Positions 52,790 to 60,662 of a stretch of DNA of 62,917 nt are shown in pieces. How positions within the stretch are numbered: position 1 is the stretch's first letter; each line of letters begins with the position of its first letter. The stretch is from Prevotellaceae bacterium UBA4372 (GTDB lineage: Bacteria > Bacteroidota > Bacteroidia > Bacteroidales > Bacteroidaceae). The stretch covers positions 1 to 62,917 of the forward strand of contig DGSC01000052.1 of assembly GCA_002391275.1 (NCBI GenBank). The letters run 5' to 3'. The translations under genes and the position numbers were made by a program. Under the pieces are notes generated by a model that did not search any database, was not told the DNA's origin, and was given only the letters and a program-made list of their open reading frames with translations.

Positions 52790-52838
52790 TGCTATCTTCA
52801 CCTAAAAACCTCTAAGCGAAGACGTCCTAATGACCTGA
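52790..52838. repeat. Dispersed intergenic repeat, copy 2
   Basis: TGCTATCTTCACCTAAAAACC and AAGCGAAGACG. It is inverted relative to copy 1 and its end overlaps the start of the esterase gene. Confidence 0.6.
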
Positions 52839-53821
52839 TGGCCCTACGAAAAATAAAGTTTTCTTTAACAAGCGTGAAACGAATTGTCGACATCTTTTTC
52901 TCGGGACTTACCCTCTTGTTCTCATTCAACACATGGGGACACGCTTGCTTATTGACTGACGACAACGTGACATCTGCCAGCAGCAATGTCCTACACCTTT
53001 GGGATGGCACATGCGTACACGCTAAGGGCGTCACCCTCGCTCCCCATCTCCCTTCCCGCCTCCCTTACACAGGAAAAGCTATGGCCGTCATCATATGCCC
53101 AGGCGGAAGCTATTGCTGGCACGACTACGAGGCAGAGGGCCTGCAAGTGGCCCAGTGGCTGCAGCGCAACGGCATTGCAGCTTTCGTCTTGAAGTATCGC
53201 GTGCAGGGCATCTTACCCTACATCTTCCGCACACGTCTCATCAGCCGAGGTCATCGGCACCCAGACGCCCTCTGCGATGTCCAACGCGCTATCCAGTATG
53301 TCCGCGAACATGCCGCCGACTACAACATCAATCCTCACTTCGTCGGTGTCATGGGTTTCTCCGCAGGCGGCCATCTCAGCATGAGCGCAGCTGCCTACGC
53401 TGCCACCGACTTCCTGGCGTCCCTTGGCATCAAGCACAGCGTCGGCCTGCGTCCCGACTTCGTTGCACCCATCTATCCTGTAGTGACCATGCACAAGCCC
53501 TATGCACACAAGCGCAGCCGGCGGGCACTCTTGGGCGAGTACCGCAAAAACCGCACAGCCATGCGCGACTCCTTGTCGGTGGAACAGCACATTCCTGACA
53601 ACTGTCCTCCTGTGTTCCTTGTCAACTGTAAGGACGACCCAGTTGTCAACACCAAAAACAGCGAACTCCTCGACAGCGCCCTTTCTGCGCATCACATCCC
53701 ACATGTTTATTACAGATATGACCACGGAGGACATGGTTTTGGAGCATCGCCCGACCGACTCTCTCCTGCCACCGCACACTGGCAAGAGGATTTCCTGCTT
53801 TGGCTACATAACTTAAATTGA
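52838..53821 (+). CDS. Alpha/beta hydrolase (acetyl-xylan-esterase/BD-FAE-like)
   Basis: 327 residues. A membrane or signal segment (about 18-33, IFFSGLTLLFSFNTW) is followed by an alpha/beta hydrolase: AVIICPGGSYCWHDYEAEG (oxyanion-hole GGSY), nucleophile elbow GFSAGGHLS, FLVNCKDDPVV and HGGHGF (catalytic His). This set is typical of BD-FAE/acetyl esterase-type enzymes. In the cluster it may hydrolyse an ester of the pigment or release the product. It may also be an unrelated glycan esterase, but the compact same-strand setting supports a cluster role. Confidence 0.82.
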   Translation: MALRKIKFSLTSVKRIVDIFFSGLTLLFSFNTWGHACLLTDDNVTSASSNVLHLWDGTCVHAKGVTLAPHLPSRLPYTGKAMAVIICPGGSYCWHDYEAEGLQVAQWLQRNGIAAFVLKYRVQGILPYIFRTRLISRGHRHPDALCDVQRAIQYVREHAADYNINPHFVGVMGFSAGGHLSMSAAAYAATDFLASLGIKHSVGLRPDFVAPIYPVVTMHKPYAHKRSRRALLGEYRKNRTAMRDSLSVEQHIPDNCPPVFLVNCKDDPVVNTKNSELLDSALSAHHIPHVYYRYDHGGHGFGASPDRLSPATAHWQEDFLLWLHNLN

Positions 53822-53871
53822 TTCCACTGCCGTATATATATATATAACCTTTGCATAAAATCCATCATACA

Positions 53872-55044
53872 ATGGAAAACTTCGATGACATACGTCCATA
53901 TTTCGACACCGAGATACCCGCAGCCATGCATCGCATCGCTGACGATCCCCATTTCCCGCTGCTTGCACAGTACGTCTACCCAGGACAGGACATTGAGACC
54001 GTGCGGAATCTCATGCGACAATTCACCAACGTCAGCGACTTCCAGCACGAAGTCATGCGTTGCGTCAACGAACAGGTCATAGCCCGCAGCACTACCGGAT
54101 TCACCTTCGATGGCATTGACCGTCTTGACCCAGAGAAGCGTTATCTCTTTGTGTCTAATCATCGCGACATCATGCTCGACGCCTGCCTTCTGCAGTACGC
54201 TCTTTGGCAATGCGGGCACGAGACCTCCGAGATTACCTTCGGAGCAAACCTCATGAGCACCCCACTCGTCGTCGACATCGGCAAGGCCAACAAGATGTTT
54301 CGCGTCGAACGCGGTGGCACACCGCGTGAGTTCTACCGCTCGTCCATGCATCTCTCAGAGTACATACGCTATTGCATCACCGATAAGCACCAGAGCGTGT
54401 GGATTGCTCAGCGCAACGGGCGAACCAAGGACGGCAACGATCGCACTGACCAAGGCATCATCAAGATGTTCGGCATGAGCCGCCACAAAGAGCCCGTGGA
54501 GGCACTTGCCGAACTCAACATCGTTCCTGTCAGCATCAGCTACGAATGGGAAAGCTGCGACCTGCTAAAAGCCCGCGAACTCTACCTCAGCCGCGACAAG
54601 AAATACGTCAAGCAGCCTGGAGAAGACCTCAACAGCATCCTCACTGGTATCATGCAACCTAAGGGAAGCGTGCATCTCTCCTTTTGCCAACCTATAACCT
54701 ACGACGAACTGTACACACGCTTTGCAAGCGCCAACAACGGAGTACATCTTTCAACGGCTGAAGGGGAAGGCGCGTGCGGGTCTGAATACCATCGTGCTGT
54801 GGCACATCTGATTGATAATCGCATCATCAACGCCTACCGAATCACCCCTAACAACTACATCGCCTACGACCTGCTTCACGAGAATTCCACATACAGCGTG
54901 CACTACACTCAAAAACAGCAACAGGCATTCCTCGAACACATCAAGAAAGTTGATTCCTTAGGCATTGCCGACATCAATGCTTTACGGCAACTTCTCCTCG
55001 GAATATACGCTAATCCTCTAATCAATAAACAAACATCTATATGA
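53872..55044 (+). CDS. PlsB/PlsC-type acyltransferase
   Basis: 390 residues from MENFDDIRPYF. The acyltransferase motif is FVSNHRDIMLDACLL (HxxxxD), followed by NKMFRVERGGTPREFY and IAQRNGRTKDGNDRTDQGI, a variant of the glycerophosphate-acyltransferase block III. No membrane segment is obvious. The stop overlaps the start of ACP 3 by 4 bases. It could pass the acyl chain from ACP to a glycerol-type lipid. Confidence 0.85.
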   Translation: MENFDDIRPYFDTEIPAAMHRIADDPHFPLLAQYVYPGQDIETVRNLMRQFTNVSDFQHEVMRCVNEQVIARSTTGFTFDGIDRLDPEKRYLFVSNHRDIMLDACLLQYALWQCGHETSEITFGANLMSTPLVVDIGKANKMFRVERGGTPREFYRSSMHLSEYIRYCITDKHQSVWIAQRNGRTKDGNDRTDQGIIKMFGMSRHKEPVEALAELNIVPVSISYEWESCDLLKARELYLSRDKKYVKQPGEDLNSILTGIMQPKGSVHLSFCQPITYDELYTRFASANNGVHLSTAEGEGACGSEYHRAVAHLIDNRIINAYRITPNNYIAYDLLHENSTYSVHYTQKQQQAFLEHIKKVDSLGIADINALRQLLLGIYANPLINKQTSI

Positions 55045-55301
55045 AAGATAAGATTCGCAAATTGCTCGAAGATGCACTCCCACTGGTCGACTTCGACGCA
55101 CCCTTTCTCTTTAGCGAATTGGATTCGCTGGGGGTAACCACGATACTCATGATTCTTGCCGACGAATTCCAAGTTACGATGGAGGCCACAGATGCTACAC
55201 CTCGAAATTTCAAAAATATCGACAGCCTTCAATCCCTTGTAAGCCGCAAACTGCGTGAACGTGAAAAGCAAGAAGAGGTAAAATCTCCCACGAACCCATA
55301 A
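55041..55301 (+). CDS. Acyl carrier protein 3 of the cluster
   Basis: 86-residue ACP-like protein. Ser29 in SELDSLGVTTILM is the phosphopantetheine site. The overall helix pattern is right but the N-terminal helix is short. It sits between the acyltransferase (4-base overlap) and the acyl-AMP ligase (no gap), so it is the most likely partner that receives the activated starter acid. Confidence 0.88.
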   Translation: MKDKIRKLLEDALPLVDFDAPFLFSELDSLGVTTILMILADEFQVTMEATDATPRNFKNIDSLQSLVSRKLREREKQEEVKSPTNP

Positions 55302-56660
55302 ATGCTCTCCCGCGATATGAATTGCCTGGAAGACTATATAAGGCTACATGCCGCGAAACAGCCTGAGAAGGTGGCGCTAATCTGCAACGACGATCGGCTG
55401 ACCTACGCCGATCTCAACAAAAGCGTCGACGCCCGGGTTGCCAATCTACGCAACCAAGGTTACTCGCCAGGCAAAGTGGTCTGCCTCAGGGCAGAGGCGT
55501 CTGCCGCATTCCTCGTCACCTACTTCGCTCTGCATCGCATCGGATGCATCCCAGCCCCCCTCGAGCAGGATATGCCTCAGCATGTCTTCGAGGCCGTCGA
55601 AGCCGGATTACACAGGCATAGCTGCCCCGAAGGTACGGCCGATGTGCTCTACACCACTGGCACGACGGGTCGCTCAAAGGGAGTGATGATAAGCACCGAC
55701 ACCATCATCGCCAACGCCGAGAATCTCATTGAAGGACAAGGGTTCACACCCGAACTCGCTTTCGTTATCAACGGACCGCTCAACCACATAGGCAGCCTCT
55801 CTAAAGTCTATCCGAACATACTCCTGGGGGCTACGATAATCATCGTCGACGGGCTTAAGAACTTGGACCGCTTCTTCGACGCTTTCGAACTTCTGGACAC
55901 CAAATACGCAACATTCCTTGTGCCAGCCAGCATACGCCTTCTGCTGCAATTCAGCCAAAAACGCATCGCATCTCTGGCTGATAAGATTGATTTTATCGAA
56001 ACGGGCGCTGCGGCTATTGCGGAAAACGACATGCAAGCGCTGTGCCGGCTGTTGCCCCATAGCAGGCTCTACAACACCTATGCATCTACCGAAACGGGAA
56101 TCATCGCCACCCACAACTGGAACAATGGCAACTGCACATCGGGGTGCTTAGGCAAACCAATGCCTAATTCGCAGGTTTTCATTACCGACGACGGGCTGAT
56201 TGCCTGCAAGGGACGCACGTTGATGACGGGATATATCGGAGATCCCGAGCAGACGAACTCGATATTACGAAACAGAACAATCTACACTGCAGACTTAGGC
56301 TCCATCGACAGCAACGGGTGCCTGCATCTGAAAGGACGTGAGGACGACATCATCAACGTAGGAGGCTTCAAAGTGTCGCCAACCGAGGTTGAGGAGGCCG
56401 CACTCTCCTACCCTGCTGTCAGAGACTGCATCTGCACCAGCACCCCTCATGCAATTACTGGGCAGGCATTGAAGCTTATTGTCGTATTACACGAAGGAGA
56501 GATTCTGGACAAAAGAGCACTGGCACTTCACTTGAGAAAAAAACTGGAAACATACAAAGTGCCCATGATTTATCAGACAGCCGACAAGATACAACGGACG
56601 TTCAATGGCAAAATTAATCGGAAATACTACCGCCAAGAAGCGAACGGGCATACTCAATAA
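55302..56660 (+). CDS. Acyl-AMP ligase (starter-unit activating enzyme)
   Basis: 452-residue adenylate-forming enzyme. P-loop-like VLYTTGTTGRSKGVMIS, YASTETG (motif A5), RNRTIYTADLGSID with GREDDIINVGGFKVSPTEVE (A8), and FNGKINRKYY with the catalytic Lys. It is shorter than fatty-acyl-CoA ligases, as is usual for aryl-acid ligases of aryl polyene and flexirubin clusters. It should activate an aryl acid such as a hydroxycinnamate or hydroxybenzoate and load it onto ACP 3. Last gene of the cluster; 47 bases overlap the convergent S41 gene. Start at 55302 or 55317. Confidence 0.9.
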   Translation: MLSRDMNCLEDYIRLHAAKQPEKVALICNDDRLTYADLNKSVDARVANLRNQGYSPGKVVCLRAEASAAFLVTYFALHRIGCIPAPLEQDMPQHVFEAVEAGLHRHSCPEGTADVLYTTGTTGRSKGVMISTDTIIANAENLIEGQGFTPELAFVINGPLNHIGSLSKVYPNILLGATIIIVDGLKNLDRFFDAFELLDTKYATFLVPASIRLLLQFSQKRIASLADKIDFIETGAAAIAENDMQALCRLLPHSRLYNTYASTETGIIATHNWNNGNCTSGCLGKPMPNSQVFITDDGLIACKGRTLMTGYIGDPEQTNSILRNRTIYTADLGSIDSNGCLHLKGREDDIINVGGFKVSPTEVEEAALSYPAVRDCICTSTPHAITGQALKLIVVLHEGEILDKRALALHLRKKLETYKVPMIYQTADKIQRTFNGKINRKYYRQEANGHTQ

Positions 56661-57684
56661 GAGTGTCTACACCTTGTAAGGCATCCTCCGGGCGTAGCGA
56701 CACTGTTACATCTGGGGCTATGCCGAACTCTATCTGATTCCCCTCCCGGTCAAACATCGGACAAGCAGAGAAACGTACAGACCAGCCACAGGGCAACTCG
56801 CTCGAAAAGGGCAGGCCTGAACCACCGCCAGTAACATCTCCTACGACAGTAACGCCGTCCAGACACTGCATATCCCTCACAAAGGTGTTCGTGGCACTAT
56901 AGCAACGACGATTCGTCAAGACCACTACAGGTTTCTGCCAGCGCACGCCTCGACGAGCTTCCAAATACTCAGCACGAGGTGCTGAAAAATCCGAATGACC
57001 TGGACCTGTCTTATGACAAATATAACCAACGTGACAACGCTCATTCGTAAAGCAAGAAGCCAAAAGCTCCGCTGTCGTCAAATCACCCCCACCATTGTCC
57101 CGAACATCCAGGATCAAGCCACTCGACGAACGCAAATAATCCAACATCTTATCTAAATTACCAGAGCCTATCGGGCTGGAAAAACTACCACAGACGACAT
57201 ACCCGACATTGTCTTCCAGTATGCGGTACTTCAATCCCGAAGCTATCTTATAGTCCCTGCCAAGGTAGCGTTCTTGAATATCTGCCCTGAAATTCGAAGG
57301 ATAGTCTTCATACCACGACCAATTCCTACCCATATCGCCTGCAGAATAAACATTCACATGGCCGTCTCGCAACTCACTTAACATCTCCGTCAACACTTCA
57401 AAAAGAGCATCCCTGTCCATGTCCGAGGAAATCCTGCGCCCGTAACGCGCTCTCACCTCATCCCAATCCAGTCCGATAACTTCGCTTTTATAATCTAAAA
57501 AACAATAATGTTCATCTATCAGTTTCCACAAAGCCTCGAAATTACCCTGCGGTGTATCGGCATATTCCTGTTCCCCTACACAGCCCGAGAACAAACCTCC
57601 AAGCAGCATCAACGCCAAGCAACATAGAAAGCGGCAGCGTCCGATGCGACTGAGAAAAAGTGTAGTCACTTCTTTATAGCCCAT
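56614..57684 (-). CDS. S41-family peptidase lipoprotein
   Basis: 356 residues, a tail-specific/C-terminal processing-type peptidase. Signal peptide with lipobox GGLFSGC (Cys35). The core contains SSGLILDVRDNGGGDLTTAELLASC (S41 GLIxDxRxNxGG motif) and VVVLTNRRCYSATNTFVRDM (Ser of the active site). The usual PDZ domain is poorly defined. The gene is convergent with the polyketide cluster and overlaps its last gene by 47 bases. Link to the cluster is not evident. Confidence 0.85.
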   Translation of the reverse strand: MGYKEVTTLFLSRIGRCRFLCCLALMLLGGLFSGCVGEQEYADTPQGNFEALWKLIDEHYCFLDYKSEVIGLDWDEVRARYGRRISSDMDRDALFEVLTEMLSELRDGHVNVYSAGDMGRNWSWYEDYPSNFRADIQERYLGRDYKIASGLKYRILEDNVGYVVCGSFSSPIGSGNLDKMLDYLRSSSGLILDVRDNGGGDLTTAELLASCFTNERCHVGYICHKTGPGHSDFSAPRAEYLEARRGVRWQKPVVVLTNRRCYSATNTFVRDMQCLDGVTVVGDVTGGGSGLPFSSELPCGWSVRFSACPMFDREGNQIEFGIAPDVTVSLRPEDALQGVDTLIEYARSLLGGSISD

Positions 57685-57774
57685 AATAGATAATCTCTAT
57701 TGATGTTTCGCACATACACAACTTCTTAGGTCGTAACGTGATGAGGCGGAACATGCCCCTTCCGTAAATATAGT

Positions 57775-57827
57775 TGCTATATTCACCTGAAGACCTGAAA
57801 GCGAAGCGACCTGAATACCTAACGAAG
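57775..57827. repeat. Dispersed intergenic repeat, copy 3
   Basis: TGCTATATTCACCTGAAGACC, then GAAAGCGAAGCGACCTGAAT, ending TAACGAAG. Related to copies at 45917-45968 and 52790-52838. The rest of the 57685-57867 gap has no gene. Confidence 0.65.
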
Positions 57828-57867
57828 CTGTAGTTTGTGAAAGTTGAATAATCTTTGACAAACAATA

Positions 57868-57909
57868 AGAGCATACTTAAACATCGATTATCGGTAAAAG
57901 TATGCTCTT
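57868..57909 (-). terminator. Hairpin after the tRNA pair
   Basis: AGAGCATACTT/AAGTATGCTCT perfect 11-bp stem. On the plus strand it is followed by T6; on the minus strand by TTATTGTT. It lies just beyond the 3' end of tRNA-Val and is the likely end of the tRNA transcript. Confidence 0.75.
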
Positions 57910-57933
57910 TTTTGTTTTCACTATTGTTTAACG

Positions 57934-58007
57934 TGTCGACACTTGGACTCGAACCAAGGACCCCCACCATGTCAAGGTGATACTCTAACCAGCTGAGCTA
58001 TGCCGAC
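57934..58007 (-). tRNA. tRNA-Val(GAC)
   Basis: 74-nt cloverleaf on the minus strand: acceptor GTCGGCA/TGTCGAC, D-arm AGCTCAGCTGGTTAGAG, anticodon loop TTGACAT giving GAC, T-arm GGTTCGAGTCC. CCA is not encoded. tRNA-Leu lies 43 bases upstream on the same strand. Confidence 0.93.
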
Positions 58008-58050
58008 TCATATTTCGTCAAAAAAAACGAGCTGCCAATGTGCAATTTTG

Positions 58051-58132
58051 TACGCCTGATAGGACTCGAACCTACACGCCTCGCGGCACCAGATCCTAAG
58101 TCTGGCGTGTCTACCAATTCCACCACAAGCGC
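58051..58132 (-). tRNA. tRNA-Leu(TAG)
   Basis: 82-nt class II tRNA on the minus strand: acceptor GCGCTTG/CAGGCGT, anticodon stem CCAGA/TCTGG with loop CTTAGGA (TAG), a variable arm, and T-arm AGGTTCGAGTCCT. CCA is not encoded. Confidence 0.93.
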
Positions 58133-58260
58133 TCATTTACCGCTTTGTGACATACAAATTAGCTTTTTTGACGATGCAAAGGTACACATTCTTGCTGAAT
58201 TGACCAACTATTTTAATGAAAAAGTAAAAACCAACGTTGATTTTTTCATTCACTGCCGCT

Positions 58261-59454
58261 TTACTCCAACAAAGGCTTGTAATAAACAGCTTCCTCCGCC
58301 GGCATAAGCTCAGGGTGGACTACTATGATAAGGTCGCGCAGCAGGCGCTCTGGATGGAAAGGAGTCTGCTCATAGAAATGGTTATGAGCCAAGTCGCAAG
58401 CAAAAATCCGACGCTTGCTAAATGCCTCAAAACGAGTATACGGCTGATAGTCGGTTGCCAGCTGCCCGTAAGTCAGCGGTTGCGCACTATTGTATTTCAA
58501 CAGCCACAAGTCTGCATCCTGAGCTTCGTCAAGCACGCTTTCAAAAGACAATGCAACACTGCCACTCCCCTGTATCCCTGAAAAAACATAAGCGGCACCA
58601 GCATCGGCAAACATCTTTCCCATCGTACTCTTGCCACACGGCACAAACCACTGACCACCATAAAGCATCTCGGTAAGTATCCGAGGATGGTTGTCTGCCT
58701 TAGATGCCATAGCTTTGAGCGCACAATAATCATGCTCAACAGCCCTGAAAATACTATCGGCACGTTCCTCGGCTCCAAATAACTCGGCATAAAACCTGAT
58801 CCACTCAGCTCGAGCCAAAGGGGAAACTTCCATATATTCAGCACACTCTACAATGGGAATGCCCAGACGCTCGACCCGACCATAGCCTCCGCTATGTTCA
58901 AAAGGTGTTAGCAACAGTACATCCGGAGCCACATCTATTATAGACTCCACATTGGGATTCATACCATTGCCGAAATCGGCTATGCGCCCAGCAGCCAAGC
59001 CTTCAGTCACGGCTGGCAAATCAATATATTGCGTCTCGCATACTCCGACAATAGCCGACGACACGCCCAACTCGTCCAGCAAGCCACAATGAACCGCTGT
59101 GGCAACGCCCGCAGAGCCCACCGGAACGCGGATGACAGAGAGCCGCCCCTCGGCCCCTCGCTTCAGGGAAGCAGGCAGCTGCGCGAGAAAAGCATCGTCG
59201 CTCAGGTGCACCACCTCTCCTTTCAGCGAGGAATCAGGGGCCGATCGCAGGATATATCGATGCAGCACAGCCGTGGAGTCCCAAGGGTCACGCAAGGTCC
59301 ATACGCTGTAGCCGTCGCCTAGCTCGCAACGGATATTGGAGGCATAGCGCAGCGTCGTCGGCTTCAGGTCGGCCAGTTGCTTGCCCTTGTTGCAAGAAAC
59401 ACCAAGCAACACAAGGCTGGCAAGCAAGAGAAAGAGTACAGAGGAACGTCTCAC
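58261..59454 (-). CDS. BtuF-like periplasmic binding lipoprotein
   Basis: 397 residues; iron/B12 ABC-transporter solute-binding fold. Signal peptide with lipobox LLGVSC (Cys21). The two lobes show SSAIVGVCETQYIDL and NVESIIDVAPDVLLLTPF, then GKSTMGKMFADAGAAYVF. As the third gene of a riboswitch-controlled B12 locus it should bind cobalamin and hand it to an inner-membrane ABC transporter (BtuCD), which is not in this window. A role in iron or siderophore binding is possible but less likely by context. Confidence 0.8.
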   Translation of the reverse strand: MRRSSVLFLLLASLVLLGVSCNKGKQLADLKPTTLRYASNIRCELGDGYSVWTLRDPWDSTAVLHRYILRSAPDSSLKGEVVHLSDDAFLAQLPASLKRGAEGRLSVIRVPVGSAGVATAVHCGLLDELGVSSAIVGVCETQYIDLPAVTEGLAAGRIADFGNGMNPNVESIIDVAPDVLLLTPFEHSGGYGRVERLGIPIVECAEYMEVSPLARAEWIRFYAELFGAEERADSIFRAVEHDYCALKAMASKADNHPRILTEMLYGGQWFVPCGKSTMGKMFADAGAAYVFSGIQGSGSVALSFESVLDEAQDADLWLLKYNSAQPLTYGQLATDYQPYTRFEAFSKRRIFACDLAHNHFYEQTPFHPERLLRDLIIVVHPELMPAEEAVYYKPLLE

Positions 59455-59492
59455 GGATTCTGTATCGATTGATTTTTTGATATCTTTAGATT

Positions 59493-60638
59493 TTACTCTG
59501 TGGTTACCTTCATCTGGCCCTGACGGAAGAAGATAGCGGTGGGACCAACACCTGTCGGGAACGTATTGACGAGTTCGCCAAAACTATTGTAGCGGTTAGC
59601 AAAACCAGGAGCATTGTAGTCGGCCTGTGTATAGTCCGACACCTCAGCACTCTGCGAGTAAGACAGAACATAGATTTCACCGGTTATGGGGTCCACGTTG
59701 ATAGCATTGGCAGCTACTAAACCTTGAAGCTGAAGCTCAGAAGTAGTGCCGGTGGCGGTGTCATACTTCACACAGGTTGGGGATAGATAAGCATCCTTAA
59801 TCATATAAATAACACCATCCTTAGCTGCCATCTGATTTGCACCCATAGCCATGGCACCATCAATGACGCGCTCCACGTGCTTGCCTGTAACCTTGCGTAA
59901 ACCGCCAGCACTGATCACAGCCCATGTAGACCAGTCGTAGAGGTCGCCTTCCATGACATAGATGGAACCATTGACAGCGAGCAGTGTTGAAGGATTCTTA
60001 ATGGCTTCGTCCTGAAGAGTCTCGACCGTACCGTTTCCAAGGTCGATAATGCTCAGCGAAGGATTCTGTCCGTCGCCATAACTACTGTTGGCCACCCAAA
60101 GCTTACCATCGTCGGCTATAGCCATACCTTCGGGATATGCACCTACTTTGTACTTTGCAACGAGGGAGTAGCTTGTGGTATCTATGGCTGCTACATAGCC
60201 ACCATAAGTACTTACATAGAGACGTCCGTCGTGAGCTAAGACATGGCGCGGATTGACACCTTCACTCTCGCCAAGCAGTTCAACGGTGCTGATGGGAGTC
60301 ACAGCCTTGAGTGTCGCAGCATCAAGAACTTCGATACGATTCTCGCCGTCAACGACAATGTAGATTTTCGATCCGTAGGCTATGCCATCGTTAGGTGTAG
60401 CACCAAGCGAACGGCCATTCGTATTGGCAAAAGCATCAGTAACACTGGCACCGGTATAAGGGCTGAAAGTGGTAAGGCTGCCATTAATACCATTGTAGGA
60501 GTTGCCCGAATTGACAACAAAGATGCCTTCGGTGATAGTTACTTCATGCGACTTAGGAGCGTCATTCTCTTCGTCGCAAGCAACGAAAAGAGTAGTAGCA
60601 CAGAGCAGTGTTGCAAAACTTAAAAGATACTTTTTCAT
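59493..60638 (-). CDS. BtuG-like YncE/DUF5074 beta-propeller lipoprotein
   Basis: 381 residues with signal and lipobox (FVAC, Cys21), then DEENDAPKS, acidic as in surface lipoproteins. About seven repeated blade segments of the YncE/DUF5074 type: KIYIVVDGENRIEVLDAATL, HDGRLYVSTYGGYVAAIDT, VKYDTATGTTSELQ. In Bacteroides, BtuG is such a propeller; it binds B12 on the cell surface with very high affinity and caps BtuB. Gene order BtuB-BtuG-like-BtuF-like supports the same role here. Confidence 0.85.
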   Translation of the reverse strand: MKKYLLSFATLLCATTLFVACDEENDAPKSHEVTITEGIFVVNSGNSYNGINGSLTTFSPYTGASVTDAFANTNGRSLGATPNDGIAYGSKIYIVVDGENRIEVLDAATLKAVTPISTVELLGESEGVNPRHVLAHDGRLYVSTYGGYVAAIDTTSYSLVAKYKVGAYPEGMAIADDGKLWVANSSYGDGQNPSLSIIDLGNGTVETLQDEAIKNPSTLLAVNGSIYVMEGDLYDWSTWAVISAGGLRKVTGKHVERVIDGAMAMGANQMAAKDGVIYMIKDAYLSPTCVKYDTATGTTSELQLQGLVAANAINVDPITGEIYVLSYSQSAEVSDYTQADYNAPGFANRYNSFGELVNTFPTGVGPTAIFFRQGQMKVTTE

Positions 60639-60662
60639 AGTTTTTTTTAAATTTAATATTGG

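Noticed and set aside
33363..56660. A pure fatty-acid biosynthesis operon
   Set aside because: Three specialised ketosynthases, aryl-acid-type ligase, O-methyltransferase, glycosyltransferase and export genes go beyond housekeeping needs; no fabD or fabH is present.
58038..58307. 89-residue plus-strand reading
   Set aside because: It runs over the tRNA-Leu gene in antisense and has no start signals.
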